Shown: positions 45,706-55,172 of the stretch, piece after piece
How the letters are laid out: every line of letters starts with the position of its first letter
Position numbering within the stretch: the first letter of the stretch is position 1
Assembly: GCF_900094805.1 (NCBI RefSeq)
Contig: NZ_FMAT01000004.1
Location: forward strand, 62,001-126,000
Origin: Arthrobacter sp. NIO-1057
GTDB taxonomy: Bacteria; Actinomycetota; Actinomycetes; Actinomycetales; Micrococcaceae
DNA length: 64,000 nt
Direction: 5' to 3'
Notes under the pieces: generated by a model
The model's input: only the letters and a program-made list of their open reading frames with translations
What the model was told of the DNA's origin: nothing
Databases searched by the model: none
Made by a program: the position numbers and the translations under genes

Positions 45706-47235
45706 ATGGCCCGATCGATCGGGCAGATCACTATGAAACTTTCACCCTTGAGGCTCAGGTTGCTTCTCGCCTGCCTGCTGGCCGTCTCATTTCTCGGTGC
45801 CATGGACCATACGGTGGTCTCCGCCTCCCTGGCGACCATTGCTGGTGAGCTCGGCGCCCTGCAGTACATGAGCTGGATTGTTGTCGGATACACCCTTGCC
45901 AGCACGGTTCTCCTGCCGGTCTTCGGCAAACTGGATGACATCCTGGGGCCGCGCAGGATTTTCCTCGCCGCCCTGAGCGTTTTCCTTCTCGCCTCCCTAT
46001 CCTGCGGGTTCGCAGCCGACTTCAGCTGGTTGATCGCCGCCCGCGTTGTCCAGGGCATGAGCGCCGCCGGATTGCAGCTGATGTCGCAAACCATCATTGC
46101 GCGGGTGACCACGCAACGCGAGCGGCCGCGTTACATGGCCATGATTGGCGCCGCGTTCCCCGTCGCAATCCTGATCGGGCCACTACTGGGCGGACTCATC
46201 ACCGATCAGTGGGGATGGCAGTGGGTTTTCTGGATCAACGTCCCCGTTGGCGTGATCGCCCTGGCACTGGCGGTCTTCGCCCTGCCGCAGCTGGAATCCC
46301 AGCACACGCCGCACGGTTTCGACATTGCCGGCGCCGGGGTCTTCGCCATCAGCCTGGTGGCGTTGATTCTGGGGATCACCTGGGCCAGCGACCAGGGAGG
46401 AACGGTCTCAACGGTTCTCGCATTAGCGGTGAGCCTGCTGGGGCTGGTGCTGTTTGCGTGGATCGAGACCCGGGCACCCGAGCCGATGATCCCGCTGAAG
46501 GTTTTCCGCAATCGAACCGTCGCCGCCGGCACTGCGCTTTCGGCCATTATCGGTGTCGGGCTGTTCTCGATCACCGCGTACCTCCCGACCTACATCCAGA
46601 TGGCGTATCAGACCAGCATCACTATCTCCGGGCTGGTGCCGATTGCCACCGTTTTCGGCATGCTGTGCAGCAACCTGCTTACCGGCTGGTGGGCCAGCCG
46701 CACCGGCGGATACTGGATGTTCCCGATCCTGGGCACCGCGTTGGGGGCTGTCGGGCTGTTTGCCATGGCCCTGCTTCCGGTGGGCCAACCACTCTGGGTC
46801 CCCATGGCCATCATGGCCCTGGTGGGTGTGGGAACCGGTGCCTTCATGAACCTGATTGTGGCGCTGGTGCAGGGTGCGGTCCCGGTGCAGCAGACCGGAA
46901 CCATCACCGCAACGGTGAATCTGGTGCGCCAAATCGGCTCCACGGTAGCCACGGCGATGATCGGCGTGGGCATTGCCGCCTCGGTCGCCGGGTTGCTGCC
47001 GATCGGGCTGGATGCGGCGACGCTGACTCCGCAACAGGTTCATGCCGCCCCCGCCGAGGTGCAGGCCGAGGTGGCGCAGATCTACACCTCGGTCTTCGCC
47101 CCGGTGTTCATCGCCCTCGCCATCGCCTACGCCGTGGGGATCCTTGCCTCGCTCTGCCTGCCCCGCGGCCGGCTGAGCAGTGCCCCCGCCGGGGCTTCGC
47201 AAGGCGCCAACAAACCCGTCACCACTCACTCTTGA
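45706..47235 (+). CDS. MFS transporter, 14-helix DHA2 (EmrB/QacA) type
   Basis: 509 residues with about 14 hydrophobic helices. Helix 1 has the DHA2 signature AMDHTVVSASLATIAGELGA, and the loop 2-3 motif is GKLDDILGPRRIFL. The ATG at 45706 gives MARSIGQITMKLS; an in-frame ATG at 45733 is possible. It heads the second operon, ahead of an oxidase and ring-cleavage enzymes. It may export aglycones or overflow intermediates, or import an aromatic compound. DHA2 members are mostly H+-coupled exporters. Confidence 0.87.
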   Translation: MARSIGQITMKLSPLRLRLLLACLLAVSFLGAMDHTVVSASLATIAGELGALQYMSWIVVGYTLASTVLLPVFGKLDDILGPRRIFLAALSVFLLASLSCGFAADFSWLIAARVVQGMSAAGLQLMSQTIIARVTTQRERPRYMAMIGAAFPVAILIGPLLGGLITDQWGWQWVFWINVPVGVIALALAVFALPQLESQHTPHGFDIAGAGVFAISLVALILGITWASDQGGTVSTVLALAVSLLGLVLFAWIETRAPEPMIPLKVFRNRTVAAGTALSAIIGVGLFSITAYLPTYIQMAYQTSITISGLVPIATVFGMLCSNLLTGWWASRTGGYWMFPILGTALGAVGLFAMALLPVGQPLWVPMAIMALVGVGTGAFMNLIVALVQGAVPVQQTGTITATVNLVRQIGSTVATAMIGVGIAASVAGLLPIGLDAATLTPQQVHAAPAEVQAEVAQIYTSVFAPVFIALAIAYAVGILASLCLPRGRLSSAPAGASQGANKPVTTHS

Positions 47236-47249
47236 TCAAGGAGAAGACC

Positions 47250-48860
47250 ATGTCTCAGCCCACCATCGCCATTGTCGGCAGCGGACCCATCGGTTCGGCC
47301 TACGCCCGAGTGCTGATTGAGCAACACCCCCACGCGCGCGTTGTGATGTTCGAAGCCGGCCCGCAACTGACCGAAATTCCCGGTGAGAGTGTCCGCAACA
47401 TCCAAGACCCGCAGGCCAAGCAAGAGGCGCGGGAGAAGTCCCAGGGGCCGCAGGCCGGCTCCTACCGGGCCTCTCTGGGCATCCCGGAAGCCACCGTCAC
47501 CGAGGGGATGTTCACCGCCCGGCAGGGAACCCACCTGCTGGACTTCGGCGGCCCCGGTGCGGCCCATGCGGCCAGCTTCCCGGCCGCCGCGGCGGCAACC
47601 AACGTCGGCGGCCAGGGGGCGCACTGGACCTGCGCCACCCCGGAACCTGCCTTCAGCGAAAAGATCCCATTTATCCCGGACGGCGAGTGGGATGCGCTGA
47701 TGGCCCGCGCCCGGGACCTGCTGCACGTGCAGAGCGCGGCCTTTGCCGACTCTGCGGTGGGTGAAGCGATTCGCAGCCTGCTGGATGAAGAGTTCGGGGC
47801 CGAACTTCCCGACGGCTATGGGGTGGGGACCCTGCCGGTGGCCGGGGACCCGCAACCGGATGGATCGATGCGCTGGGCCGGTGCCGATGTGGTGCTCGGC
47901 CCCTTGATCACCCCGGGCAGCGTGCAGACTTCGCGTTTTGAATTACGCGATTTGAGTTTGGTGCTGCGTGTCGAACGCGAAGGGCGGCGTGCCACCGGTC
48001 TGACCTACAAGGATCTGCGCACCTCGGAAACCTTGTTTTTCGCCGCGGATGCGGTGGTTGTGGCCGCTGATGCCTTCCGTTCCCCGCAGCTGCTCTGGGC
48101 CTCGGGGATCCGCCCGGCGGCGCTGGGCCATTATCTGACCGAGCATCCGGTGGTGATCTCCACCGTGGCCCTGAATGCCGAGAAAATGCAGCGCTTCGCT
48201 TCCGAGGACGACTTGGCTGCCGAACTTGCCCGCAGGGCGCTGAATCCGGCGGATCCGGTGGCCGCGGTGAACCGTATTCCGTTCTCCGAGCCTGGGCACC
48301 CGTTTTCCGTCCAGGTGATGTACACCGAATCCACGCCGTTCCCCATGGACCCGCAGGCCGAGCACGCGAACAACCGCTGGGGCTACGTCAACATGGGTTA
48401 CGGCATGCGCAAGCAGCCGCGCTTTGAGGATGCGGTGAGCTTCGACGAGACGGAGCTGGACTACCGGGGGCTGCCCAATATGCGTATCGATTACTCGCTG
48501 AGCGCAGCCGAGGAAGCGGAAATCGAGCAGGCCACGCAGCGGTTGCGGCGAGCCGGGCACGCGCTGGGTGCCTTCGTCGCCGAACCGCGACTGATGCCCA
48601 ACGGGTCCAGCCTGCACTACCAGGGCACCATGCGCATGGGGGAGCGCAACGACGGCACCAGTGTTGCCGACCCGTACTCCCGGGTGTGGGAGTACAGCAA
48701 TCTCGTGGTCGGCGGCAACGCGCTGATCCCGACGGCCACTGCCATGAATCCGACGCTGATGAGCGTGGCCATTGCGGTGCGCGGGGCCAAGCAGTTGGCT
48801 GAAGACCTGGTGGTCGACACCGAGCTGGCAGCCGCCTCGCAGCCGGCGGCGACGGCGTAG
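47250..48860 (+). CDS. FAD-dependent pyranose-oxidase/glycoside-3-oxidase-like enzyme (copy 2)
   Basis: 536 residues from ATG 47250 (AAGGAGAAG just upstream); the much longer open frame before it overlaps the MFS gene and is not real. FAD motif AIVGSGPIGSAYARVL, NVGGQGAHWTCATPEP with His125 at the flavin-attachment-like position, and catalytic pair His456 (SSLHYQGTMRMG) and Asn500 (AMNPTLMSVA). It differs from copy 1 by an extra 20-30 residues around residues 60-110 and in the middle domain, so it probably accepts a different glycoside. Its place in the aromatic operon links sugar oxidation with aglycone breakdown. Confidence 0.85.
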   Translation: MSQPTIAIVGSGPIGSAYARVLIEQHPHARVVMFEAGPQLTEIPGESVRNIQDPQAKQEAREKSQGPQAGSYRASLGIPEATVTEGMFTARQGTHLLDFGGPGAAHAASFPAAAAATNVGGQGAHWTCATPEPAFSEKIPFIPDGEWDALMARARDLLHVQSAAFADSAVGEAIRSLLDEEFGAELPDGYGVGTLPVAGDPQPDGSMRWAGADVVLGPLITPGSVQTSRFELRDLSLVLRVEREGRRATGLTYKDLRTSETLFFAADAVVVAADAFRSPQLLWASGIRPAALGHYLTEHPVVISTVALNAEKMQRFASEDDLAAELARRALNPADPVAAVNRIPFSEPGHPFSVQVMYTESTPFPMDPQAEHANNRWGYVNMGYGMRKQPRFEDAVSFDETELDYRGLPNMRIDYSLSAAEEAEIEQATQRLRRAGHALGAFVAEPRLMPNGSSLHYQGTMRMGERNDGTSVADPYSRVWEYSNLVVGGNALIPTATAMNPTLMSVAIAVRGAKQLAEDLVVDTELAAASQPAATA

Positions 48861-48900
48861 CCGGTGTGGTGCCCGCCGTTGCGGCGGGCACCATCGGTAT

Positions 48901-48927
48901 TTGACAAACAAATATCAAGCATATTCA
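48901..48927 (+). promoter_or_regulatory. Candidate promoter before the ring-cleavage genes
   Basis: TTGACA at 48901-48906 followed by TATTCA at 48922-48927 (15 bp spacing, shorter than ideal) in an AT-rich gap. The gap of about 150 bp between the oxidase and the dioxygenase is the only long one in the operon, so an internal promoter is plausible. Confidence 0.35.
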
Positions 48928-49013
48928 TATCTCTGTTCCACAAATACTTGAACTGGATCACACTGGTGTTGTGGCTCACAGTTGGTAGTCGCATCAACCC
49001 GAAAGGCATCACC

Positions 49014-50033
49014 ATGGAACGTCCACTCTCACACCTCGCCCATCTGGAAATCACCAGCGAAGATGTCGAAACCTCGGCGGCTTTTTACGAGGAAAAGTTC
49101 GGTATGCGCATTGTCGAGCGTGCCGAGGGCAAGGTCTACCTGCGCTGCTGGGGCGACTACTACCGCTACAGCCTGGTGGTTGTCCCGGGCGAAGTTGCCT
49201 CCCTGGCGCGGATGGCCTGGCGCACCAATAGTGCGGCGGCTCTGGAAGCCGCCGCCGCCCAGGTTGAGGCCAGCGGTGTGCAGGGCGTCTGGAGCGAGGG
49301 CGGGCTGGGTTACGGCCGCGCCTACGAATTCACCGGCCCCTACGGCCACCACATGCGCTTGGTCTATGACGTTGAGCGTTTTGCCGCCGATGAGGAATTC
49401 GCCTCCATCTACCCGGACCGCCCGGAGAAGCGCAGCAGCCACGCGGCCGCCCCGCGTTTCCTGGACCATGTCACCGTGGCCGCCTCGGATGTGCGCGGTT
49501 TCGCTGACTGGTACAACAAGGCCCTGGACTTCCGCATCATGGCCTTCACCGAGCTGGACGAAGCGCCGATCACCGTGTTCTCGGTGCTGACCACCAATGA
49601 AAAGTCGCACGACCTCGGTGTGGTGCTGGATACGTCCAACACTGCCGGACGCGTGAACCACATTGCCTTCTGGGTGGATACCCACGAGGACCTGCTGCGT
49701 ACCGCCGACGTGCTGATGGAAAACGGAACCCCCATGGAATACGGGCCGTCCATCCACGGCATCGGCGAACAGAACTTCTTGTACTTCCGCGAACCCAGCG
49801 GACTGCGTGTCGAGCTGAACTCCGGTGGCTACCGCAACTACGTCCCGGACTGGGAAGCCAACACCTGGACCCCGTCCGAAGGTTCGAACAACTTCTACCG
49901 CAACGGCGCCATGCCGCATTCCATGACCGAATCCTTCCCGCCAGCCGAGGGTTTCACCGCCACGGAAGAGGGTGCCTCGGATGAAATGAAGGCCGCGCTG
50001 CTCAACCCCTACGCAGAGCAGGGACGGGGCTAA
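49014..50033 (+). CDS. Type I extradiol dioxygenase (catechol 2,3-dioxygenase-like, VOC superfamily)
   Basis: 339 residues from ATG 49014, built of two VOC modules. The C-terminal module carries the complete Fe(II) triad: His152 (FLDHVTV), His216 (VNHIAFW) and Glu267 (GLRVELNSGG), with the conserved Tyr region before it (NFLYFREPSG). Such enzymes insert O2 next to a catecholic diol and open the ring (meta cleavage). The tail after residue 275 is longer than usual (about 65 residues, YVPDWEANTWTPSEG), also seen in some catechol 2,3-dioxygenases. The substrate is probably a catechol-type aglycone or its fragment. Confidence 0.9.
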   Translation: MERPLSHLAHLEITSEDVETSAAFYEEKFGMRIVERAEGKVYLRCWGDYYRYSLVVVPGEVASLARMAWRTNSAAALEAAAAQVEASGVQGVWSEGGLGYGRAYEFTGPYGHHMRLVYDVERFAADEEFASIYPDRPEKRSSHAAAPRFLDHVTVAASDVRGFADWYNKALDFRIMAFTELDEAPITVFSVLTTNEKSHDLGVVLDTSNTAGRVNHIAFWVDTHEDLLRTADVLMENGTPMEYGPSIHGIGEQNFLYFREPSGLRVELNSGGYRNYVPDWEANTWTPSEGSNNFYRNGAMPHSMTESFPPAEGFTATEEGASDEMKAALLNPYAEQGRG

Positions 50034-50037
50034 CACG

Positions 50038-50973
50038 ATGAGCTACTCGCTGATCCGATTCACCCGTCTCGGTTCCGAAACCGAGCAAACCGGTGTGCTG
50101 GTGGACGGACGTATTCACTCGCTGCAGGCCCACATCAACGACCTGGTGCAGAACTGGGCCGACTGGCAGGAAACGGTCGAGCAGTCAATCGCCGAGCCCG
50201 CCGGGGACACGATTGACCTCGACGATGTTCGGCTGCTTTCCCCGGTGCAGCCGCAGCAGATCATCCAGGCCGGAGCGAACTACCGCACCCACGTCATCGA
50301 CCTGGCGGTTTCCCACAAGGAAGAGAACCAGAGCGAAGAAGAAGTTCGCGAGCAGACCGCGCGGATGATGGACAAGCGCTCCCAAGAGGGACTGCCCTAC
50401 TTCTTCATCGGACTGCCCTCGGCCATCGCCGCCCCCAACGACGAACTGTCGCTGCCCTACTACAGCCAGTCCCACGACTGGGAGCTGGAGCTGGCCGCGG
50501 TCATCTCAAAGCGCACCCACCGGGTCAGCGTCGATGAGGCCCTGGAGCACGTCTTCGGGTACACCATGGTCAACGACATCACCACCCGCGACCTGGTCTT
50601 CCGCAAGGACATGCCGGCCATCGGCTCGGACTGGTACCGCGCCAAGAACGCTCCGGGATTCTTCCCCACCGGGCCACTGCTGGTTCCTTCGAAGTTCATC
50701 GCGGACCCGCAGCAGCTGACCGTGACGCTGAAGCTCAACGGCCAGGTGATGCAGCAGGAATCAACCGCGGACATGATCTTCACCGTGGCCCAGCTCATCT
50801 CCCATGCCTCCTGGAATATGCCATTGCTCCCTGGAGACCTGGTGCTGACCGGTTCGCCGGCCGGAAACGGGGCGCACTGGGGACGGTTGCTACGCGACGG
50901 GGATGTGATGGAAGGCAGCATCACCTCCCTGGGCACGCAAACGGTGGCCTGCCGGGATGAGGTTCGGGTATGA
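50038..50973 (+). CDS. FAH-family hydrolase/isomerase (1)
   Basis: 311 residues; a C-terminal FAH domain with metal ligands in SHDWELELAAVISK (Glu-x-Glu) and the conserved GYTMVNDITTRDLV segment, then GDLVLTGSPAGNG near the end. FAH enzymes hydrolyse C-C bonds of ring-cleavage products or tautomerise and decarboxylate hydroxymuconate derivatives. It follows the dioxygenase by 4 bp and overlaps the next gene (ATGA), so it acts in the same pathway, most likely directly on the ring-opened product. Confidence 0.88.
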   Translation: MSYSLIRFTRLGSETEQTGVLVDGRIHSLQAHINDLVQNWADWQETVEQSIAEPAGDTIDLDDVRLLSPVQPQQIIQAGANYRTHVIDLAVSHKEENQSEEEVREQTARMMDKRSQEGLPYFFIGLPSAIAAPNDELSLPYYSQSHDWELELAAVISKRTHRVSVDEALEHVFGYTMVNDITTRDLVFRKDMPAIGSDWYRAKNAPGFFPTGPLLVPSKFIADPQQLTVTLKLNGQVMQQESTADMIFTVAQLISHASWNMPLLPGDLVLTGSPAGNGAHWGRLLRDGDVMEGSITSLGTQTVACRDEVRV

Positions 50974-51953
50974 GCACCGAAACCCACACCTGGGTTGGTG
51001 CTTCCCCGGAACAAGCGATCGCGCAAGCCGCCGAGCGTTATCGCAACTGGGGGCGCTGGGGCGAAGATGACGTGCTGGGCACCCTGAACTTCATCACCGA
51101 GGCCAAACGGGTCCAGGCCGCGTCGCTGGTGCGCAGCGGCACCACCTTTTCCCTCTCGCAGCCCTTCAGCTCCGAGGGCCCGCAGAAGGGTTGGCGCCGG
51201 CGCACCAACCCGGTGCACACCATGACGGACACCGGGGTGGAAGCCGAGCACGGGATGCAGGGATTCCCGCACGGCTTCGGCGGAGCGGATGACGTGATCT
51301 CCATGCCGCTGCAGTGCTCAACCCAATGGGATGGGCTGGGGCACATTTTCGATCGCGGCAAGGCCTGGAACGGGCGCGCCGCCAGCAGCGTGGTGACTTC
51401 CGAGGGGGACCGGGTCACGGGCATCGAAACCGCCGCCGCCCAGGTGCTCACCCGGGGTGTGCTGCTGGATGTCGGCCGGGTCTGCGGAACCGACGGGGAA
51501 CTCCCGGACGGGTTTGCCATCACGGAAGAACACCTGGAACAAACCATCGCGGCCCAGGGCTCAAGCTCCCAGGTGGGCCGCGGAGATATTGTCATCATCC
51601 GGACCGGGCAATACACTCGGGCCAAACGTGTCGGATGGCAGGACTATGCCGGCGGCGCGGCCCCCGGGTTGTCCTTCGGCACCGTCGGGTGGCTGCACCG
51701 CACCGAGATTGCCGCGGTAGCCACCGACACCTGGGGTTTCGAGGTCCGCCCCAACGAATTCGAGGAAGCATTCCAGCCCCTGCACCAGGTAGCCATCCCC
51801 AGCATGGGATTGTTTCTGGGGGAGATGTGGGATCCGGACGACCTGGCGCTGCATTGCGCTGGCGACGGGGTCTACGAGTTCATGCTCAGTGCCGCACCGC
51901 TGAAGATCCAGGGAGCCGTCGGCTCGCCAGTTAACCCGCTCGCCGTCAAATAG
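50970..51953 (+). CDS. Cyclase-family metal-dependent hydrolase (kynurenine-formamidase-like)
   Basis: 327 residues of the cyclase/arylformamidase family (PF04199 type). The metal site normally reads HxGTHxDxxxH. Here it is CSTQWDGLGHIFDRG, keeping Asp and the final His, as in the QWDGLGH subgroup. GDIVIIRTGQY and ATDTWGFEVRP are further family features. It probably opens or hydrolyses a lactone, ester or amide of the aromatic pathway. The start overlaps the FAH gene stop by 4 bp. Confidence 0.82.
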   Translation: MSTETHTWVGASPEQAIAQAAERYRNWGRWGEDDVLGTLNFITEAKRVQAASLVRSGTTFSLSQPFSSEGPQKGWRRRTNPVHTMTDTGVEAEHGMQGFPHGFGGADDVISMPLQCSTQWDGLGHIFDRGKAWNGRAASSVVTSEGDRVTGIETAAAQVLTRGVLLDVGRVCGTDGELPDGFAITEEHLEQTIAAQGSSSQVGRGDIVIIRTGQYTRAKRVGWQDYAGGAAPGLSFGTVGWLHRTEIAAVATDTWGFEVRPNEFEEAFQPLHQVAIPSMGLFLGEMWDPDDLALHCAGDGVYEFMLSAAPLKIQGAVGSPVNPLAVK

Positions 51954-51988
51954 GCAACGGTCCACGAGAATTACAAAGGAGAAATCAG

Positions 51989-53113
51989 ATGGCCGCAGTA
52001 TCTACCGTTGGAATCGTCGGCGCCGGCGCCGCCGGGCTGGCGCTGGCATCGTTCCTGGCTGACGCCGGGATCAAGACCGAAATTCTGGAGAAGTCCCAAG
52101 CCCCCTCCACCCTGGGCTCTGGGATCACCCTGCAGGGCAACGCGTTGCGAATCCTGCGCCAGTTGGGTTTGTGGGAGGAAATCTCCGCCCACGGATATGC
52201 CTTCAACGACCTGGGACTGCGTGCACCGAACCCCGAAGGTACGGTGCTGGCCATCCTCGATGAAATGCAGACCGGTGGCGCGGACCTTCCGGCGACCTTC
52301 GGGATGTACCGCCCCAAGCTGGCGGCCATCATGCGTGAGCGGGCGCTCGCCGCCGGGGTAGTGATTAGCTACGGCAAGACCGTGAAAACCGTAGAGGATC
52401 TCGGCAGTGCGGTCCGGGTGCACACCGAAGGCGGGGAGGAAACGGACTACGACCTGTTGGTCGGGGCCGACGGGATCCATTCAACCGTGCGCCGGGCCAT
52501 CGGGATCACCGCCGAACCGCAGCCTACCGGGATGGGGATCTGGCGTGCATTTGTTCCGCGTCCGGCCGAGGTGGTGCGCACCGACCTGACCTATGGCGGC
52601 CACTGCTTTATCGCCGGTTACTGCCCGACCGGGCAAGAGGACATGTACGCCTACCTGGTTGAGCGCGCCCAGGACAGGCACGATCAAAAAGACACCACCA
52701 TCATGGCCGAACTGGCCGCCAACTACGGCGGCCCGTGGAATGAAATCCAGCAGTCCCTGCTTGACGGTGCCCCGGTGAACTACACCCGCTTCACCCAGCA
52801 TGTGGTGGACGGGAACTGGCACCGTGGCCGCACCGTCATCATTGGCGATGCCGCGCATTCCTGCCCGCCAACCATCGCCCAGGGCGCCGCCATGGCGCTG
52901 GAAGACGCGGCGGTTCTGGCCGAAGAGCTGATCGCTGGGCAATCGGTGGACAACGAGCTGTGGGAGAAGTTCCACACCCGACGCGCCGAACGGGCCAGCG
53001 CGGTGGTGAAGGCCTCGGTGCAGCTGGGCCAGTGGCTCTTGGACGGCGAAAAGAACGCGGACGTCCCGGGCCTGATGGGCGGGTTGGCTTCGCGACTGGT
53101 GGTGCCGGCATGA
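51989..53113 (+). CDS. FAD-dependent aromatic monooxygenase (class A hydroxylase)
   Basis: 374 residues with the three landmarks of the para-hydroxybenzoate/salicylate hydroxylase family: VGIVGAGAAGLALASFLADA (FAD Rossmann), LLVGADGIHSTVRRAIG (DG motif) and VIIGDAAHSCPPTIAQGAAM (GD motif). It hydroxylates an activated aromatic ring with NAD(P)H and O2, which could prepare the aglycone for the extradiol dioxygenase. It is preceded by AAAGGAG. Its stop overlaps the amidohydrolase start (ATGA). Confidence 0.9.
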   Translation: MAAVSTVGIVGAGAAGLALASFLADAGIKTEILEKSQAPSTLGSGITLQGNALRILRQLGLWEEISAHGYAFNDLGLRAPNPEGTVLAILDEMQTGGADLPATFGMYRPKLAAIMRERALAAGVVISYGKTVKTVEDLGSAVRVHTEGGEETDYDLLVGADGIHSTVRRAIGITAEPQPTGMGIWRAFVPRPAEVVRTDLTYGGHCFIAGYCPTGQEDMYAYLVERAQDRHDQKDTTIMAELAANYGGPWNEIQQSLLDGAPVNYTRFTQHVVDGNWHRGRTVIIGDAAHSCPPTIAQGAAMALEDAAVLAEELIAGQSVDNELWEKFHTRRAERASAVVKASVQLGQWLLDGEKNADVPGLMGGLASRLVVPA

Positions 53114-54177
53114 GCGAGAACCAGCCAATTGTCGACGTCCACGCCCATGTGCTGCTCCCGCAGCTTGAGTCGCTGGTCAAGCAGCTGCATCCGGAAGGTT
53201 TGGCCGAGCAGCAGCGAACCGATCTGCTGCGCAATGGGCAAGAATCCCAGAAGAACTCGGGCCTGATGATCCGCGAACGCTGGCCGTTGCTCACCGACCT
53301 GGGCGCACGCCTGGAGCACATGGACAAGAGCCAGGTTGATGTCCAGATCATTTCACCCTCACCCTCTCATTTCTACGCATTTGCCGACACCGGGCTTGCC
53401 ACCACGCTGTACCAAGAAGCCAACCGCCTGATCCGCGAATACATCGATCAGGCTCCTGGACGCTTCCACGGCCTGGGCCTGGCGCCGCTGCAGCACCCGG
53501 AACTGATGGTGGCGGCCCTTGAGGACGCGGTGCTCACCCGGGGACTGGCCGGAATCGAGATCGGGTCCTATGCGCCTGATCCGAACGGAGGGACGGTTGA
53601 ACTTTCCGATCCGCGGCTGGACCGGTTGTGGGCGCGGGCCGAAGAGCTGGGCGCAATCATCTTCCTGCATCCCTTCGGATGCCCGTTGGAGGCACGGCTG
53701 GACAAGTTCTACCTGGCCAATACCGTGGCGCAGCCTGCGGAGAACGCGGTCGCGCTATCCCACTTCATCTTCGCCGGGGTCCTTGACCGGTTCCCCGCGC
53801 TGAAGCTGGTTGCCGCCCACGGCGGCGGTTACCTGCCGCAGGTGATCGGGCGTTCGGATCATGCCTGGAAGGTCCGCCCCGAGGCGCGGGTTTGCGCACA
53901 CGCCCCCTCAACCTACCTCTCCCGCCTCTGGTTTGATTCGCTGGTGCACAACCCTGTGGAGCTTGCCCGGCTGATGGAAACCGCGGGAACCTCCCGAGTG
54001 CTGTTGGGCTCCGACTATCCCTTTGACATGGGTAGCGACTATCCGGTGCAGGCGGTTGACCAGGCCGCGTTGGCCCCGGAACACCGCGAGGCAATCCTGC
54101 GGGGCAATGCAGCGGATCTCGGGTTGAGGTCCCTGGAGCACAGTGCGGCAACGGTTCTGGAAGGTAGTGAGAGCTGA
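53110..54177 (+). CDS. ACMSD-like amidohydrolase (decarboxylase or hydrolase)
   Basis: 355 residues from ATG 53110; a much longer frame upstream overlaps the monooxygenase and is not real. Amidohydrolase-2 (TIM-barrel) ligands are seen in IVDVHAHVLLP (HxH), IIFLHPFG (His), LVAAHGGGYLPQ (His) and LLGSDYPFDMG (Asp). The closest functional group is 2-amino-3-carboxymuconate-6-semialdehyde and aromatic-acid non-oxidative decarboxylases, so removal of a carboxyl group from an aromatic or ring-opened intermediate is likely. Both ends overlap neighbours. Confidence 0.85.
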   Translation: MSENQPIVDVHAHVLLPQLESLVKQLHPEGLAEQQRTDLLRNGQESQKNSGLMIRERWPLLTDLGARLEHMDKSQVDVQIISPSPSHFYAFADTGLATTLYQEANRLIREYIDQAPGRFHGLGLAPLQHPELMVAALEDAVLTRGLAGIEIGSYAPDPNGGTVELSDPRLDRLWARAEELGAIIFLHPFGCPLEARLDKFYLANTVAQPAENAVALSHFIFAGVLDRFPALKLVAAHGGGYLPQVIGRSDHAWKVRPEARVCAHAPSTYLSRLWFDSLVHNPVELARLMETAGTSRVLLGSDYPFDMGSDYPVQAVDQAALAPEHREAILRGNAADLGLRSLEHSAATVLEGSES

Positions 54178-55172
54178 TGGCGATTATTGCTCGCTGGATG
54201 CAGGTCAACGGCAAGGAACGCAGCGGATTCGTGGCTAATGGCCGCTGCTACCCGTTGGCGGCTAGCGAAAGTGTCCAGAACTTGTGCGACATGGGGCTGG
54301 CCGCGACCTTGGAACGCGCCGAGCAAACCATTGCGGAAGGTGAATGGGTTTCATTGGACCAAGTGCAACTGCTGGCCCCGATCAAGCCGCCCACCATCCG
54401 TGATTTTGTGGCCTTCGAGGAGCATGTTGAAGGGGTGAGGATCTCGGTGGATGGTGTTGCCGGGGTGGTTCCCCAATGGCATGAGGCGCCGACCTTCTAC
54501 TTCGGCAACCCCCACACCGTGCGCGGCACCGGTGCGAGCATCCCGATTCCCGCAGGATGCCAGGAGCTGGACTTCGAGCTTGAGGTTGCCGCGGTGATCG
54601 GTTCCGTTCCCGGAAGCAACGGTGAAAACCTCGATGCGGCAACGGCCCATCAGCACATCTTCGGCTACACCATCTTTAACGACTGGTCCGCGCGGGATCT
54701 GCAACGCCGTGAAATGAAGGTGAGCTTGGGTCCGTGCAAGGGCAAGGATTTCGCCAGCACCCTGGGCCCGTGGATCGTGACGGCTGACGAGTTCGAGCAC
54801 CTGCACGACGAGCAGGGATTCTTGGCCCTGCAGATGCAGGTGAGCGTGAATAAACAGCAGATCGGGATGGATTTGCTCTCCCACATGGGATGGCCCTTCG
54901 CCGAACTGGTAGCCTATGCCTCGGCCGATTCGGTAGTCCGTCCAGGCGATGTGCTCGGCTCTGGAACCTGCGGCAGCGGGTGCCTGGCCGAGCTGTGGGG
55001 GCGCAACGGAACCCAGAGCCCGCCGCCGCTGCAGCCGGCGGACACCGTGGTGATGAGTGTTGAAGGGATTGGCACCATCAGCAATACGGTGGGTGCGCGC
55101 CGCGAGGCAATCACCCGGGTTCCCTCCTCACCGCGCCCGCGGCTCGAAGCGGCCCGGCGGGCCCAGGGATGA
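54177..55172 (+). CDS. FAH-family hydrolase (2, fumarylacetoacetase-like)
   Basis: 331 residues. Unlike FAH (1) it carries the full fumarylacetoacetase-type signature: LDFELEVAAVIG (Glu-x-Glu), GYTIFNDWSARDLQRREM, LGPCKGKDFASTLGPW and VLGSGTCGSG. It should cleave a C-C bond of an acylpyruvate-type intermediate or hydrolyse a related product. The start is TGATG-coupled with the amidohydrolase and the stop overlaps the SDR start. Two different FAH enzymes in one operon suggest two successive hydrolytic steps. Confidence 0.87.
   Translation: MAIIARWMQVNGKERSGFVANGRCYPLAASESVQNLCDMGLAATLERAEQTIAEGEWVSLDQVQLLAPIKPPTIRDFVAFEEHVEGVRISVDGVAGVVPQWHEAPTFYFGNPHTVRGTGASIPIPAGCQELDFELEVAAVIGSVPGSNGENLDAATAHQHIFGYTIFNDWSARDLQRREMKVSLGPCKGKDFASTLGPWIVTADEFEHLHDEQGFLALQMQVSVNKQQIGMDLLSHMGWPFAELVAYASADSVVRPGDVLGSGTCGSGCLAELWGRNGTQSPPPLQPADTVVMSVEGIGTISNTVGARREAITRVPSSPRPRLEAARRAQG

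Noticed and set aside
46209-47249. Long frame running through the MFS gene into the second oxidase.
   Set aside because: The upstream part is arginine/glycine-rich shadow of the transporter; a clear ribosome-binding site sets the oxidase start at 47250.
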